NCBI RefSeq assembly: GCF_024199925.1
Contig: NZ_JANADR010000001.1
Location: 3,348,001 to 3,412,000 of the forward strand
DNA length: 64,000 nt
Direction: 5' to 3'
DNA from: Bradyrhizobium sp. CCGUVB1N3
GTDB taxonomy: Bacteria > Pseudomonadota > Alphaproteobacteria > Rhizobiales > Xanthobacteraceae
Positions 52,399-61,034 of this stretch are shown piece after piece (positions within the stretch are counted from its first letter, which is position 1; each line of letters starts with the position of its first letter). The position numbers and the translations under genes are program-made. A model generated the notes under the pieces. That model saw only the letters and a program-made list of their open reading frames with translations. It ran no database searches and was not told the DNA's origin.

Positions 52399-52560
52399 CG
52401 CGCCCTCCCGTCGTATGACGCGATGGTGACATGCAAATGCATTTCCGCAAAGCGCGAAGATCGCCATGGCTTCACATTCGAGTTAGGGACGCACGCTCTT
52501 GCGCAAAGCTGCCGCAGCTCCGCCAACGTCGTGCCGCTTCGCGCTAGCGATCACCACGAA

Positions 52561-52640
52561 CGTCATTCCGGGACTCGCGAAGCGAGAGCCCGGAATCTCG
52601 AGATTCCGGGTTCGGCTCTGCGAGCCGCCCCGGAATGACG
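52561..52640. repeat. Bradyrhizobium-type REP palindrome
   Basis: CGTCATTCCGGG (52561-52572) is mirrored by CCCGGAATGACG (52629-52640), and between them lies a perfect 22-base palindrome (52589-52610) built of CCCGGAATCTC and its complement, and a smaller GAG hairpin. Such elements are dispersed in many copies in Bradyrhizobium genomes and may act as a terminator or transposase-related repeat. Confidence 0.75.
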
Positions 52641-52705
52641 GCGTGGACATCGAAGCAAAGCCGCCACCCTATTGTGCGGCGCGATTTCCATGCTAGGCTT
52701 GTCAC

Positions 52706-52772
52706 ACAGATGGGGATGGAGTCCCCCGATAACCGCCCGACGATGTCAGATTGTATGGGCTGATGACTCCTG
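52706..52772 (+). promoter_or_regulatory. fluoride (crcB-motif) riboswitch
   Basis: The aptamer signature is well preserved: GGGGATGGAGTCCCCC, then ATAACCGCC, and at the end GGCTGATGACTCCTGC. These match the conserved core of the fluoride riboswitch, with the ligand-binding bases in the GATGGNGT and GATGACTCCT parts. It precedes MFS-crcB-crcB-DUF190 and would turn them on when fluoride is bound, before the terminator at 52822. Confidence 0.92.
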
Positions 52773-52821
52773 CTTGAGGTGAGGCATTTTGGAAAGCCTC
52801 GCCTTCGGCGGGAGCATGGAT

Positions 52822-52844
52822 AACCCGCCGGTGGCGGGTTTTTT
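52822..52844 (+). terminator. intrinsic terminator of the fluoride riboswitch expression platform
   Basis: AACCCGCC-GGT-GGCGGGTT forms a strong hairpin and is followed by a T run. It lies about 50 bases after the aptamer and before the GTG start at 52870. Binding of fluoride would likely prevent its formation and let transcription continue. A weaker hairpin (GAGGC with GCCTC) lies just before it, which may be the antiterminator or aptamer extension. Confidence 0.85.
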
Positions 52845-52869
52845 GTTGCCTGAATGCGAAAGGCAAGAG

Positions 52870-54081
52870 GTGACGACGGCGACGCCAAATCCATCCGTGA
52901 CCGCGGTCCCCAGGGGAGTCTGGGTGCTCGGCTTCGTGTCGCTGCTGATGGACGTCTCCTCCGAGATGATCCACGCGCTGCTGCCGGTCTATCTGGTTAC
53001 CGTGCTCGGCACCTCCACCATGACGGTCGGCATCATCGAGGGCATCGCGGAGGCGACCGCCTCGATCACGAAGATCTTCTCCGGCGCGCTGTCGGACTGG
53101 CTCGGCCGGCGCAAGCTGCTCGCAGCGCTCGGCTATGGGCTCGCCGCGTGCACCAAGCCGCTGTTTCCGCTCGCGCCCAGCGCCGGATGGCTGGTTGCGG
53201 CGCGCTTCATCGACCGCATCGGCAAGGGCATCCGCGGCGCGCCGCGCGATGCGCTGATCGCCGACATTGCGCCGGCGCACCTGCGCGGTGCGAGCTTTGG
53301 CCTGCGCCAGTCGCTCGATACGATCGGCGCCTTCGTCGGGCCGCTCGCGGCGATCGGCCTGATGTGGTGGACGGCGAACAATTTCACGGCCGTGTTCTGG
53401 GTCGCGGTTCTGCCGGCGTTCCTCTCCTTTGCCCTGATCGCGTTCGCGGTCAGCGAGCCCGAGCCCGACGGGGCCCGCGCGCCGTCGCGTAACCCGCTCA
53501 ACACCGCGGCGATGCGGCAGCTCGGCGCCGCCTATTGGTGCGTCGTGGCGGTCGGTGTCGTCTTCACGCTGGCGCGCTTCAGCGAGGCCTTTCTGATCCT
53601 GCGGGCGCAGAATATCGGGCTCAACGCGATGTGGGTGCCGGCGGTGCTGGTGCTGATGAACATCGTCTATGCGCTCTCGGCCTATCCGGCCGGCGCCTTG
53701 TCCGACCGCATCAACCGCACCGGCCTGCTGGCGCTCGGGCTCGTCTTTCTCGCCGCCGCCGATCTGGCGCTTGCGCTGCTGCCTAGCCTTGCGGGCCTCG
53801 CCCTCGGCGTCGTGCTATGGGGCCTGCATATGGGACTGACGCAGGGCCTGTTCGCGGCGCTCGTCGCCGATACCGCGCCGCCGAGCTTACGCGGCACCGC
53901 ATTCGGCTACTTCAATTTGTTCACGGGGCTTGCGACGCTCGCGGCCAGCATACTCGCGGGCGCGCTGTGGGACGCCTATGGGCCGGCCGGCAGCTTCCTT
54001 GCCGGGCTGGGCTTTGCGCTGATCTCGCTTGCTGGACTGCTTGCGATCGGCAAGAGCTTCGCGAGACCAGTGGGACAGTGA
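52870..54081 (+). CDS. MFS transporter, first gene of the fluoride-responsive operon
   Basis: Protein of 403 aa with about 12 membrane segments and the motif GALSDWLGRRKLL (about 70-82), typical of the major facilitator superfamily. The GTG at 52870 was chosen since the frame upstream runs through the terminator; AAGAGG lies just before it. Its place behind the fluoride riboswitch and before two crcB genes suggests it moves fluoride, acid or a related toxic anion, though a general drug exporter is possible. It ends 28 bases before the first crcB. Confidence 0.88.
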   Translation: MTTATPNPSVTAVPRGVWVLGFVSLLMDVSSEMIHALLPVYLVTVLGTSTMTVGIIEGIAEATASITKIFSGALSDWLGRRKLLAALGYGLAACTKPLFPLAPSAGWLVAARFIDRIGKGIRGAPRDALIADIAPAHLRGASFGLRQSLDTIGAFVGPLAAIGLMWWTANNFTAVFWVAVLPAFLSFALIAFAVSEPEPDGARAPSRNPLNTAAMRQLGAAYWCVVAVGVVFTLARFSEAFLILRAQNIGLNAMWVPAVLVLMNIVYALSAYPAGALSDRINRTGLLALGLVFLAAADLALALLPSLAGLALGVVLWGLHMGLTQGLFAALVADTAPPSLRGTAFGYFNLFTGLATLAASILAGALWDAYGPAGSFLAGLGFALISLAGLLAIGKSFARPVGQ

Positions 54082-54109
54082 TGGGACAAGCAGGGGATCA
54101 TTCGACGTG

Positions 54110-54496
54110 GTGAGCGGTATTCTTGCAATCGCAATCGGCAGCGTGCTCGGCGGCTGCGCGCGCTATTTCCTCTCCGGCGCGATCGCGCGGCGCTTCGGCG
54201 AGACGTTTCCCTGGGGCACCATGACCATCAACGTCACCGGTGCCTTCCTGATCGGCATTTTCGGTGCGCTGGCGACGCATCCGGGCTCGATCTTCGCAGC
54301 CCCGACGCCATGGCTGTTCGCAGTGACCGGTTTCCTCGGCTGCTACACCACCGTGTCCTCGTTCAGCCTCCAGACGCTGACCCTCGCGCGCAGCGGCGAG
54401 CAGCTTCCTGCGCTCGGCAACATCGTGCTCTCGGTCGGCCTGTGCCTCACCGCCGTGACGTGCGGCTTCCTGCTCGCTGACCGGTTCGGAGGCTAG
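54110..54496 (+). CDS. crcB: fluoride channel CrcB (first copy)
   Basis: Protein of 128 aa with about four membrane helices and the CrcB/Fluc motifs GGCARYF (about 13-19), NVTGAFLIG (about 38-46) and GFLGCYTTVSSFS (about 69-81). Fluc proteins form dual-topology dimers that export fluoride; two adjacent genes of opposite orientation in the membrane are common. Start is GTG at 54110 (or the GTG at 54107), with AGGGG upstream. Confidence 0.9.
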   Translation: MSGILAIAIGSVLGGCARYFLSGAIARRFGETFPWGTMTINVTGAFLIGIFGALATHPGSIFAAPTPWLFAVTGFLGCYTTVSSFSLQTLTLARSGEQLPALGNIVLSVGLCLTAVTCGFLLADRFGG

Positions 54497-54501
54497 AGGC
54501 G

Positions 54502-54930
54502 ATGACCGCCCTCACCTCCAGTGCCCGCTGGCGCACCGCGCTGCTGTATGCCTGGGTCGCCGCCGGCAGCATCATCGGCGGGATGACGCGCTGGCTCGTC
54601 GGGCTCCTGCTGGACACCGGGCCCGGCTTTCCCTTCGCGACACTGTTCATCAACGCCACGGGATCCCTGATCATCGGTTTCTATGCGACGCTCACCGGCC
54701 CCGACGGCCGCGTGCTGGCGCGGCCCGAGCACCGGCAGTTCGTCATGACCGGCTTTTGCGGAGGCTACACCACCTTCTCCACCTTTAGCCTCGAGACCTT
54801 CCGCCTGTTCCATGGCGGCATGAAATATACCGCGCTGGCCTATATCGCGACCTCGCTCATCTGCTGGCTGGTGTCGGTGTGGCTCGGTCATATGATGGCG
54901 AGCCGCTATAACCGCTTGAAAAGGAGCTGA
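54502..54930 (+). CDS. crcB: fluoride channel CrcB (second copy)
   Basis: Protein of 142 aa with the same pattern as the first copy: GMTRWLVG, LFINATGSLIIG, FCGGYTTFSTFSLE. Starts five bases after its neighbour's stop. The two copies differ considerably, so they probably form a heterodimer with opposite membrane orientations, as in other paired crcB genes. Confidence 0.9.
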   Translation: MTALTSSARWRTALLYAWVAAGSIIGGMTRWLVGLLLDTGPGFPFATLFINATGSLIIGFYATLTGPDGRVLARPEHRQFVMTGFCGGYTTFSTFSLETFRLFHGGMKYTALAYIATSLICWLVSVWLGHMMASRYNRLKRS

Positions 54931-54932
54931 TC

Positions 54933-55274
54933 ATGCAAATTCCCCGTCAAGCAGTCCTGCTCCGCATCTTCATCGGTGAGAACGACCATTTCGACGGCAA
55001 GCCGCTCTATGAGGCCATCGTGATCAGCGCGCGCGAGCGGCACCTTGCCGGCGCCACCGTGCTGCGCGGGCCGATGGGCTTTGGCAAATCGAGCCGGCTG
55101 CACACCTCGAAAATCCTGCGGCTGTCGGAAGACCTGCCACTGGTGATCGAGATCGTCGACAGCGAGGACAACATCAACGCATTCCTGCCCATCCTGGATG
55201 GCATGATGTCGAGCGGGTTGATCACCTTGGAGAAGGTGCAGGTCCTGCAATATGGTGAGAAGGCCGCGTCATAA
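54933..55274 (+). CDS. DUF190 family protein
   Basis: Protein of 113 aa, starting two bases after the second crcB. It contains ATVLRGPMGFGKSSRLH (about 33-49) and DLPLVIEIVDSEDNIN, the typical features of DUF190, a PII-like small protein family often found behind CrcB channels. It may regulate the channel. It has no membrane segment. Confidence 0.88.
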   Translation: MQIPRQAVLLRIFIGENDHFDGKPLYEAIVISARERHLAGATVLRGPMGFGKSSRLHTSKILRLSEDLPLVIEIVDSEDNINAFLPILDGMMSSGLITLEKVQVLQYGEKAAS

Positions 55275-55313
55275 GCGCCGCAGCCGGAACCCCTCGCGTT
55301 TTTTGGAGGCGGA

Positions 55314-55619
55314 ATGAACGACACCGTCACCAAGCCTAAACCTAAGACGAAGACCAAGGTCGAGCGGCCGCGGCTGCACAAGGTGATCCTGCTCAACGAC
55401 GACTACACGCCGCGCGATTTCGTCACCCTGGTGCTGAAGGCCGAATTCCGCATGACGGCCGATCAGGCCTACAAGGTCATGATCACCGCGCACAAGCTGG
55501 GCGCCTGCGTCGTCGCCGTCTTCACCAAGGACATCGCCGAGACCAAGGCGACGCGCGCCACCGACGCCGGCCGCGCCAAGGGCTATCCGCTATTGTTCAC
55601 CACCGAGCCGGAGGAATAG
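55314..55619 (+). CDS. clpS: ATP-dependent Clp protease adaptor ClpS
   Basis: Protein of 101 aa with the family core HKVILLNDDYTPRDFV (about 23-38) and HKLGACVVAVFTKDIAETKA (about 62-81). It binds N-degron substrates at the N-terminal residue and delivers them to ClpAP. The substrate-pocket residues (N, D, D in the first motif; H in the second) are present. ClpA is not in the window. It has its own promoter or follows the fluoride operon by 39 bases. Confidence 0.92.
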   Translation: MNDTVTKPKPKTKTKVERPRLHKVILLNDDYTPRDFVTLVLKAEFRMTADQAYKVMITAHKLGACVVAVFTKDIAETKATRATDAGRAKGYPLLFTTEPEE

Positions 55620-55704
55620 AGCGCGCCAGTCTGCCGCATGCATTTGCGTCAATTTTACCGATCCGCGCTACCACAGGTTTAATCTCCTGTGTCACCACCA
55701 TGCG

Positions 55705-56475
55705 ATGACAATCGCACTGCGCAAGCAACTCGAGCTCCGGTCCGCCCGCCACGAGACCTCGTTCGGTCCCTTCAAGCTTCTACATGCCCTGCCCTGGCTG
55801 ATCCTGGCGGCCGCCATGCGGGTGATCGCGTTCGGCGGCGGTCCTGCGGCGCTGCCGGCGACGATCATTTCCGACTTGTCGGTGCTGCTGGCCTTCTTTG
55901 CGACGGCGCAGCGCTCGATCGAAGCCGCCGGCGGTCAATCCTCCCTCGGCGCGCTGACGATGGGTGAGCAGTTCAAGCTGTCTTTCGCGATCTTCTGGCG
56001 GATTACCCTTTTGATGATCGCCGTGTCCATCGGCACCGAGGCAATCGGCTATGCCGCATTGTCGCGGCACCTGATGGCCGGGCTCGACGGCATGGCTTTC
56101 GACCAGTTCACGCACGTCGGGCGTTTCTGGAGCGCATTGATCGCCACCCTGGTGCTCCTCATCATCGTCCATGCCGACCGCAATGACGGTCAGATCGCGC
56201 TGTTTGCCGCGATTGCCGAGTTCGCCCGGCGTGGGTTGTGGCTCGGGGCCGCCGTGATCGCGCTCGGCGTGGTCAACATCGCACTTTTCTACGGGCAGGA
56301 GCTGGTTCGCAGCGCGATCTGGAATTTCTGGCAGACTTCGCTGGCGAGCCAGTTCACCAAGAACCTGATCTATTTCGTCTTCATCTTCAGCTTCGCCATG
56401 CTGCGGCTATGGATCACCCTGACGATCCTGACGTTCGGGTTGAAGCAGTCGCATATTCGTGGGGACCACATCTGA
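55705..56475 (+). CDS. multi-pass membrane protein of unknown function
   Basis: Protein of 256 aa with about six hydrophobic segments (first near 28-44, then 49-65, 90-115, 138-156, 170-190 and 215-240). No conserved motif is recognised. Its neighbours are clpS and a convergent radical-SAM gene. I cannot suggest a function. Confidence 0.72.
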   Translation: MTIALRKQLELRSARHETSFGPFKLLHALPWLILAAAMRVIAFGGGPAALPATIISDLSVLLAFFATAQRSIEAAGGQSSLGALTMGEQFKLSFAIFWRITLLMIAVSIGTEAIGYAALSRHLMAGLDGMAFDQFTHVGRFWSALIATLVLLIIVHADRNDGQIALFAAIAEFARRGLWLGAAVIALGVVNIALFYGQELVRSAIWNFWQTSLASQFTKNLIYFVFIFSFAMLRLWITLTILTFGLKQSHIRGDHI

Positions 56476-56627
56476 TCGTCGCAGTCATGGCGATCTCGGC
56501 GATCGAGTTGCCCATCCTCATGTTTCAATTCGGGTTGGGCCGGTACGGGCTGCGGGGCGGAAAAGATTCGCCTTCTCTCGCGAGGCGGCGCCATCTCGAA
56601 ACGGACAGGATTGCAGCTAGGCCATGA

Positions 56628-57809
56628 CTAGGCGCCAGCCGTCGTGTCGGGCAGATCGACGCGCTCGCCGCCTGGCTTGCTGACATAGAGATGGCTCTCC
56701 AGTACCGATTGCATGGTCTCAAACATCGCATAGAGATCGTCGCAATAGACCGAAGGATTGTCGTAGCCGTTGTTTTTGGAGAAACGATGCGGGAGATAGC
56801 CTCCCCCGCACGCGTTCATGAACTTGCACTGGCGACACTTCGCGCAAAGATTGATTGACGCATCGCGCGCGGCTTTCCAGCGAGGCTCGTTCCTGACCTC
56901 GTCGATCGCATGATCGAAGATGTTGAAGTTGGTCTTCGTAAAGCCGTCGCCTGCGATCCGCAGCACATCGTGAGCCTCCACGGTGCCATCGGTCATGACG
57001 GTGCAAAGCTCGACGGGTTTGTGGCCCACGCCCTCGGTCGGCGAATTGTTGCCAAGCAGGGCCGTGATCATGTCGGAAATGATACGGATATTGGTCGTCG
57101 GCGCCTCGCGATTCGCTTCCAGCCAGAGGTCAAACAGACCCTTGTAGAATGCGGCAATGGATGGTGGCTTCTCGTCCACCGTCGCGTCCGGGATCATGAT
57201 GTCGTAGTTGGAGATTCCGCACGCGGCGAAAAAATCGGCATATTGCTGCGGCGCGTAAGCGGGATTGCAGACTGCCAGGGCAATGACGCCGATGTCGCGC
57301 GATACCAGCATGCGCGCGGCACGTTCCACGGCGGCATGGGTGCCCGTACCCTGAAACGTCCTGCGATGGAGGTCGTGAATATGTGCCGGCCCGTCCAGGC
57401 TGATCGCAACCGAAATGTTGCGGGCCTCGAAGCAGGCCAGCCATTCGTCATCGATCAACACGCCGTTGGTCGTGACGGCGATGGGTATGTCGCAGCCAGT
57501 CCGTGATGAAATGCCTTCGCAGGCCGCGGCAAAGCGGTGGAAGTTCTCGACACCCCACAGCAACGGCTCGCCGCCGTGCAGAATGATGGGAAAATCGACG
57601 AGGGAGAATCTGACGACGTGCTCCTCGATGCGTTGCAGCAATCGATGCTGCACGTCGGGGCTCATCAGCTTGGGCTTCCCATAAACGGACGCGTCGCGGA
57701 ACCAGTAACAATAGGAGCAGTCGATGTTACATCTCGCTGCGACCTTGACCAGCAACTGCGTGATCGGCTGATCCTCGAAGGCGGTTAAATCTGAACCGTC
57801 AGCCGACAT
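56628..57809 (-). CDS. cyclophane-forming radical SAM/SPASM peptide maturase
   Basis: Protein of 393 aa. The radical SAM motif CNIDCSYCYW (about 28-37, CxxxCxxC) and GGEP (about 79-82) are present, and the C-terminal SPASM cysteines appear in CAKCRQCKFMNACGGG (about 326-341) and the YCDDL end. Such enzymes (GrrM, FxsB, YhhB and similar) join aromatic side chains to backbone or side-chain carbons of a precursor peptide. The adjacent gene upstream at 57841-58119 (31 bases) encodes just such a precursor. Confidence 0.85.
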   Translation of the reverse strand: MSADGSDLTAFEDQPITQLLVKVAARCNIDCSYCYWFRDASVYGKPKLMSPDVQHRLLQRIEEHVVRFSLVDFPIILHGGEPLLWGVENFHRFAAACEGISSRTGCDIPIAVTTNGVLIDDEWLACFEARNISVAISLDGPAHIHDLHRRTFQGTGTHAAVERAARMLVSRDIGVIALAVCNPAYAPQQYADFFAACGISNYDIMIPDATVDEKPPSIAAFYKGLFDLWLEANREAPTTNIRIISDMITALLGNNSPTEGVGHKPVELCTVMTDGTVEAHDVLRIAGDGFTKTNFNIFDHAIDEVRNEPRWKAARDASINLCAKCRQCKFMNACGGGYLPHRFSKNNGYDNPSVYCDDLYAMFETMQSVLESHLYVSKPGGERVDLPDTTAGA

Positions 57810-57840
57810 GCCGACACCGAGACGGGGTTGAAGGACCTAC

Positions 57841-58119
57841 CTAGTATCCTCGAACAAATCCCCCTCGGCGGAACGCGCCCACGCCGGGAGCGTATCCCGC
57901 TCTGCGAAAGGCGCCAGCATTCGCCCCCTTGGCAAAAGCCCCTCGTCTGAAAGCGGCCTGGGTCACTACGGGTTCGCCGGAAACAACGCCTTGCTCCGCA
58001 CTCTGCCCACGCAGATCGTTCAGTAATGCGTCGATACCCTGATGGTCGCTCTGAATTGTCGCGCCCGGCCCATGCAGTTGCATGAGGCTCGCCAAGACCT
58101 TCAGCGTCGTAATCGGCAT
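57841..58119 (-). CDS. RiPP precursor peptide with repeated F-x-R/K motifs
   Basis: Protein of 92 aa: a leader of about 55 residues (PITTLKVLASLMQLHGPGAT), then an Arg/Gly-rich core with aromatic residues in AFRRGAFAKG, GAFRRAGY and AFRRGGFVRGY. Five F-x-R/K triplets occur (FRR, FAK, FRR, FRR, FVR), the motif on which three-residue cyclophanes are formed. It lies directly upstream of the maturase on the same strand. AGAGGAG precedes the ATG by seven bases. The product is a modified peptide of unknown target. Confidence 0.8.
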   Translation of the reverse strand: MPITTLKVLASLMQLHGPGATIQSDHQGIDALLNDLRGQSAEQGVVSGEPVVTQAAFRRGAFAKGANAGAFRRAGYAPGVGAFRRGGFVRGY

Positions 58120-58387
58120 GATGATGCTCCTCTTTTCGCGACGCTGTGCAGGATCGAACGAAAGGCCGGTATGTCGAACCGGCTGAGCAATGACGAACAG
58201 TATACCTTTTCTATCGTAACGGCAACGTGTCGGGCTCGGGCCCCCGGACTTCAACGGATCGAGATCCGGTCGGACTCCTCTAGCAGGCTGTTGAAGAAGT
58301 CTTCGAGCGACGCGCGATAAATGGGATGTCGTCGCCATTAAGGAGGCAGATTTCACCTTCGAGTGAGCCGTCATCCCGCAGTTCGGC

Positions 58388-58594
58388 CTAGCCATCACCG
58401 TTGGCTGGCTCCATTTCGTCGTTTCCCTGCCAGCCGAACTGGACGGCATCGCCGTCACAGGCTCCATGAATGCAGCCCGTGAGGCAATCGAAGGCGAACT
58501 CGCCGCCGTCGTCATCGAACAGGATGTAGGCGCCCGCCACGGCCATGTCGTAGCCTGGTGTCTCGACGACCCGCCATCTACCTCGGATGCTCAT
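58388..58594 (-). CDS. small IS-associated passenger protein
   Basis: A 68-aa frame (MSIRGRWRVVETPGYDM, then AYILFDDDGGEFAFDCLTGCIHG) downstream of the transposase, overlapping its end by four bases. I know similar small proteins from other places; function unknown. It is not needed for the transposase reaction by anything visible here. Confidence 0.6.
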   Translation of the reverse strand: MSIRGRWRVVETPGYDMAVAGAYILFDDDGGEFAFDCLTGCIHGACDGDAVQFGWQGNDEMEPANGDG

Positions 58595-59694
58595 GCCGGT
58601 GCCGCCAGAAGCTTGGGCAGCCGGATCAGATTATAGGCCGCAAGCGCCAGGACGAAGACGGCATCCACCCGGTCGCGGCCTCGCAGCTTGACCTTGGCCA
58701 GGCCAGCGGAACTCTTGATCCAGCCGAAGACTTCTTCGATGCGTTTGCGGCAGCGTTGGCTGATGTCATAGCCGTCGTGACGCGTGGTACGCGCGTCGAC
58801 CGCCGTCTTGCGCCGCTTGCCGGTCTTACTCAGATGTCCATTGATCGCGATATGCGGAGTAACCGATCTATCTCTCAGGTCATGCACGAACTGCGTGACG
58901 TCGTAGGCTTTGTCCGCCCCCAGAGTGACCCGCTTCGCACACCCGCGCCTGTCGATCATGGCAAGCGCAATCTCTCGTTCGGCGGTGCCAGTAGCTTGGC
59001 TCACTCCACCTAAAACCGCCAAACCATTGCGGTTCTCCATCAGCGCATGGCCCATATAGCAGAGTTTGGCCGGCTGGCCGTCGCCCTTTTTATAGAGCCT
59101 GGCCTCAGGATCGGTCGTGCTCTCATGGGTCTCGTTGGATCGCTTCTCCTTGTGGAAGCTGCGCTCGGCATTGCGTCCCGGACCGTCCTGATCTTTGTCG
59201 CTGCCATCCTTCCTCCGGAAGCTCTTGATCGAAGCCCAGGCTTCAATGAGCGTGCCGTCCACCGAGAAGTGATCGCTCGACAAAAGACGCTTCACCTTCG
59301 GCTGCGCCAAAAGCGCGTTCAAGAACTTGGCCGCAATCTCACCTTCAAGCAGCCGGTCGCGGTTCTTCGAGAAGGTTGAATGGTCCCAAACCGCATCGTC
59401 CACCCCAAGCCCGACGAACCAGCGGAACAGAAGATCGAACTCCATCCGTTCCATCAGATGCCTTTCCGAGCGAACCCCATAGAACGCCTGTAGGAGCATC
59501 GCCCGAAGCAGTTTCTCCGGTGCGATCGAGGGCCGACCGAAGTCCGTGTAGAGCTTGCCAAACTCCCCAGAAAGATCGCCCAGCGCCGCATTTGCCAGAT
59601 CCCTGATCGCCCGCAGCGGGTGGTCGACGCGAACCCGAGCCTCCAGGTCAACATAACTGAACAGCGAGCCAGACCGTTCGTCACTTCCCCGCAT
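58591..59694 (-). CDS. IS5-family transposase
   Basis: Protein of 367 aa. The N-terminal half has the family pattern (RPSIAPEKLLRAMLLQAFYGVRSERHLME), the DDE residues lie near FSVDGTLI (first Asp, about 127), LGADKAYD (second Asp, about 243) and RKRIEEVFGWIK (Glu, about 310). The start at 59694 gives the usual MRGSDERSGSLFSYVD beginning; the longer frame has no support. The gene appears intact, so the IS may still be active. Confidence 0.92.
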   Translation of the reverse strand: MRGSDERSGSLFSYVDLEARVRVDHPLRAIRDLANAALGDLSGEFGKLYTDFGRPSIAPEKLLRAMLLQAFYGVRSERHLMERMEFDLLFRWFVGLGVDDAVWDHSTFSKNRDRLLEGEIAAKFLNALLAQPKVKRLLSSDHFSVDGTLIEAWASIKSFRRKDGSDKDQDGPGRNAERSFHKEKRSNETHESTTDPEARLYKKGDGQPAKLCYMGHALMENRNGLAVLGGVSQATGTAEREIALAMIDRRGCAKRVTLGADKAYDVTQFVHDLRDRSVTPHIAINGHLSKTGKRRKTAVDARTTRHDGYDISQRCRKRIEEVFGWIKSSAGLAKVKLRGRDRVDAVFVLALAAYNLIRLPKLLAAPA

Positions 59695-59771
59695 CGTGCC
59701 ACCCCAGCAAAATCCTGATCCTAGGGAATCACGATCCAAAACGCTTCGCCAGAGACTTCTTCAACAGCCTG

Positions 59772-60968
59772 CTAGGCCATGACGACCGGCGCTTCGTCGG
59801 CGAGGCCATAAACGCGCTGCGCCTTCGAAAAGCCGGCGATCGGGAATTCGCCGAGCTCGTTCCAGTCGGCGCCGCAGGCACGCACGAAACCTTCGGAGGC
59901 CACCACCGTCCGCCCCATGCGGCCGGCGATCTTCTCCAGCCGCGCTGCGAGATTCACGGCGGGGCCGATGCAGGTGAAGTCGAGACGGTTGCCGCCGCCG
60001 ATATTGCCGTAGAGGATGTTGCCGACATGCAGCGCGACGCCGAAGCGGAAGCGCTCGATCGCCTCGCCGACCGGAAATGCCAGCGCATCGACGCTGCAGC
60101 GTGACTCACGCGCGGCCTCGAGCACGCGCGCACAGACGTGGTTCGCATCCCCGATATATTCGTCGATCGGAAACACCGCGAGCAGGCCGTCGCCCATGAA
60201 TTTCAGCACCTCGCCGCCATGTGTGCGGATCGAGGCGACCTGGCAATCGAAATAATGGTTGAGGATCTCGACCACGGTCTCGGCCGGCAGACGGTCCGAC
60301 AGCGCGGTGAAGCCGCGCAGGTCCGACAGCCAGATCACCGCCTGCATTGTGTCGGTGTGGCCGCGGCGGATCTGGCCGCCCATGATGCGCTCGCCGGCGC
60401 GGTTGCCGACATAGGTATCGAGCAACGTCGTGGCGGTGCGGCGGAGCGTAATGATCTCGGTGATGCGCGTCAGAGGTTTCGTCAACGCGCGCAGCGCCAC
60501 GACCTGCGCATCGCTGAAGCCGCCGGGTTGCTTGGTGGTCAAGGTCATCGCGTGGACGGTACCGTCGAGGAAGCGCAGTGGCATCGCGACGTAATCTGTG
60601 GCGCCCTCCTGCTTGAGGTCCCCGAGAAACGGAAAGCGCTCGACGTCGCCGGGGCTGTCGGGATTGCCGCGCACCTCGAGGCCCTGGTTGAAGACGAGGC
60701 TCAACGGGCTTCGCTTGAATCCCGGCGTCTGCTGGATCTCGAAATCCACCGTGCCGACCTCAACCTCGGGGTCGCCCTGCCGCCAGATGAAATTGCGGCC
60801 GAAGATTTCGGGGTGCAGCGTGCGGATGAACACGCCGACCCGCCACAGCGGCAGGCCGGCTGCGACCATGCGCTCGCAAGCCTGGGCCATCATCTGGCTC
60901 GGCATCGGCGCCGAGCGCGCGCCGTCGATCAGCCAGTCGGCGATGGCGTTGATTTCGGATGCATCCAT
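59772..60968 (-). CDS. adenylate/guanylate cyclase domain protein
   Basis: Protein of 398 aa. The C-terminal class III cyclase domain is clear: WLSDLRGFTALSDRLP (first metal Asp), KFMGDGLLAVFP (second metal Asp) and DFTCIGPAVNLAARLE. The N-terminal part resembles a GAF-like sensor domain (DYVAMPLRFLDGTVHAMTL). It makes cAMP or cGMP in response to an unknown input. Its stop codon TAG is part of the CTAG duplicated by the IS, so the coding sequence is unchanged by the insertion. ATG 60968 is preferred over 61007. Confidence 0.88.
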   Translation of the reverse strand: MDASEINAIADWLIDGARSAPMPSQMMAQACERMVAAGLPLWRVGVFIRTLHPEIFGRNFIWRQGDPEVEVGTVDFEIQQTPGFKRSPLSLVFNQGLEVRGNPDSPGDVERFPFLGDLKQEGATDYVAMPLRFLDGTVHAMTLTTKQPGGFSDAQVVALRALTKPLTRITEIITLRRTATTLLDTYVGNRAGERIMGGQIRRGHTDTMQAVIWLSDLRGFTALSDRLPAETVVEILNHYFDCQVASIRTHGGEVLKFMGDGLLAVFPIDEYIGDANHVCARVLEAARESRCSVDALAFPVGEAIERFRFGVALHVGNILYGNIGGGNRLDFTCIGPAVNLAARLEKIAGRMGRTVVASEGFVRACGADWNELGEFPIAGFSKAQRVYGLADEAPVVMA

Positions 60969-61034
60969 GGCACCCACAATTTGCGGGCGAACCTTGCGCC
61001 CCGTCAAGCTGCGCTGGCGGTTAGCGCGGGACGC

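Larger units (their letters stand above)
58284..59771. mobile_element. IS5-family-type insertion sequence with perfect inverted repeats
   Basis: The ends CAGGCTGTTGAAGAAGTCT (58284-58302) and its exact reverse complement at 59753-59771 form perfect terminal inverted repeats. Both are flanked by CTAG (58280-58283 and 59772-59775), a 4-base target-site duplication. The element is 1488 bases long and carries a transposase and one small passenger frame. The sharp ends and identical duplications suggest recent insertion, beside the 3' end of the cyclase gene. Confidence 0.93.
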
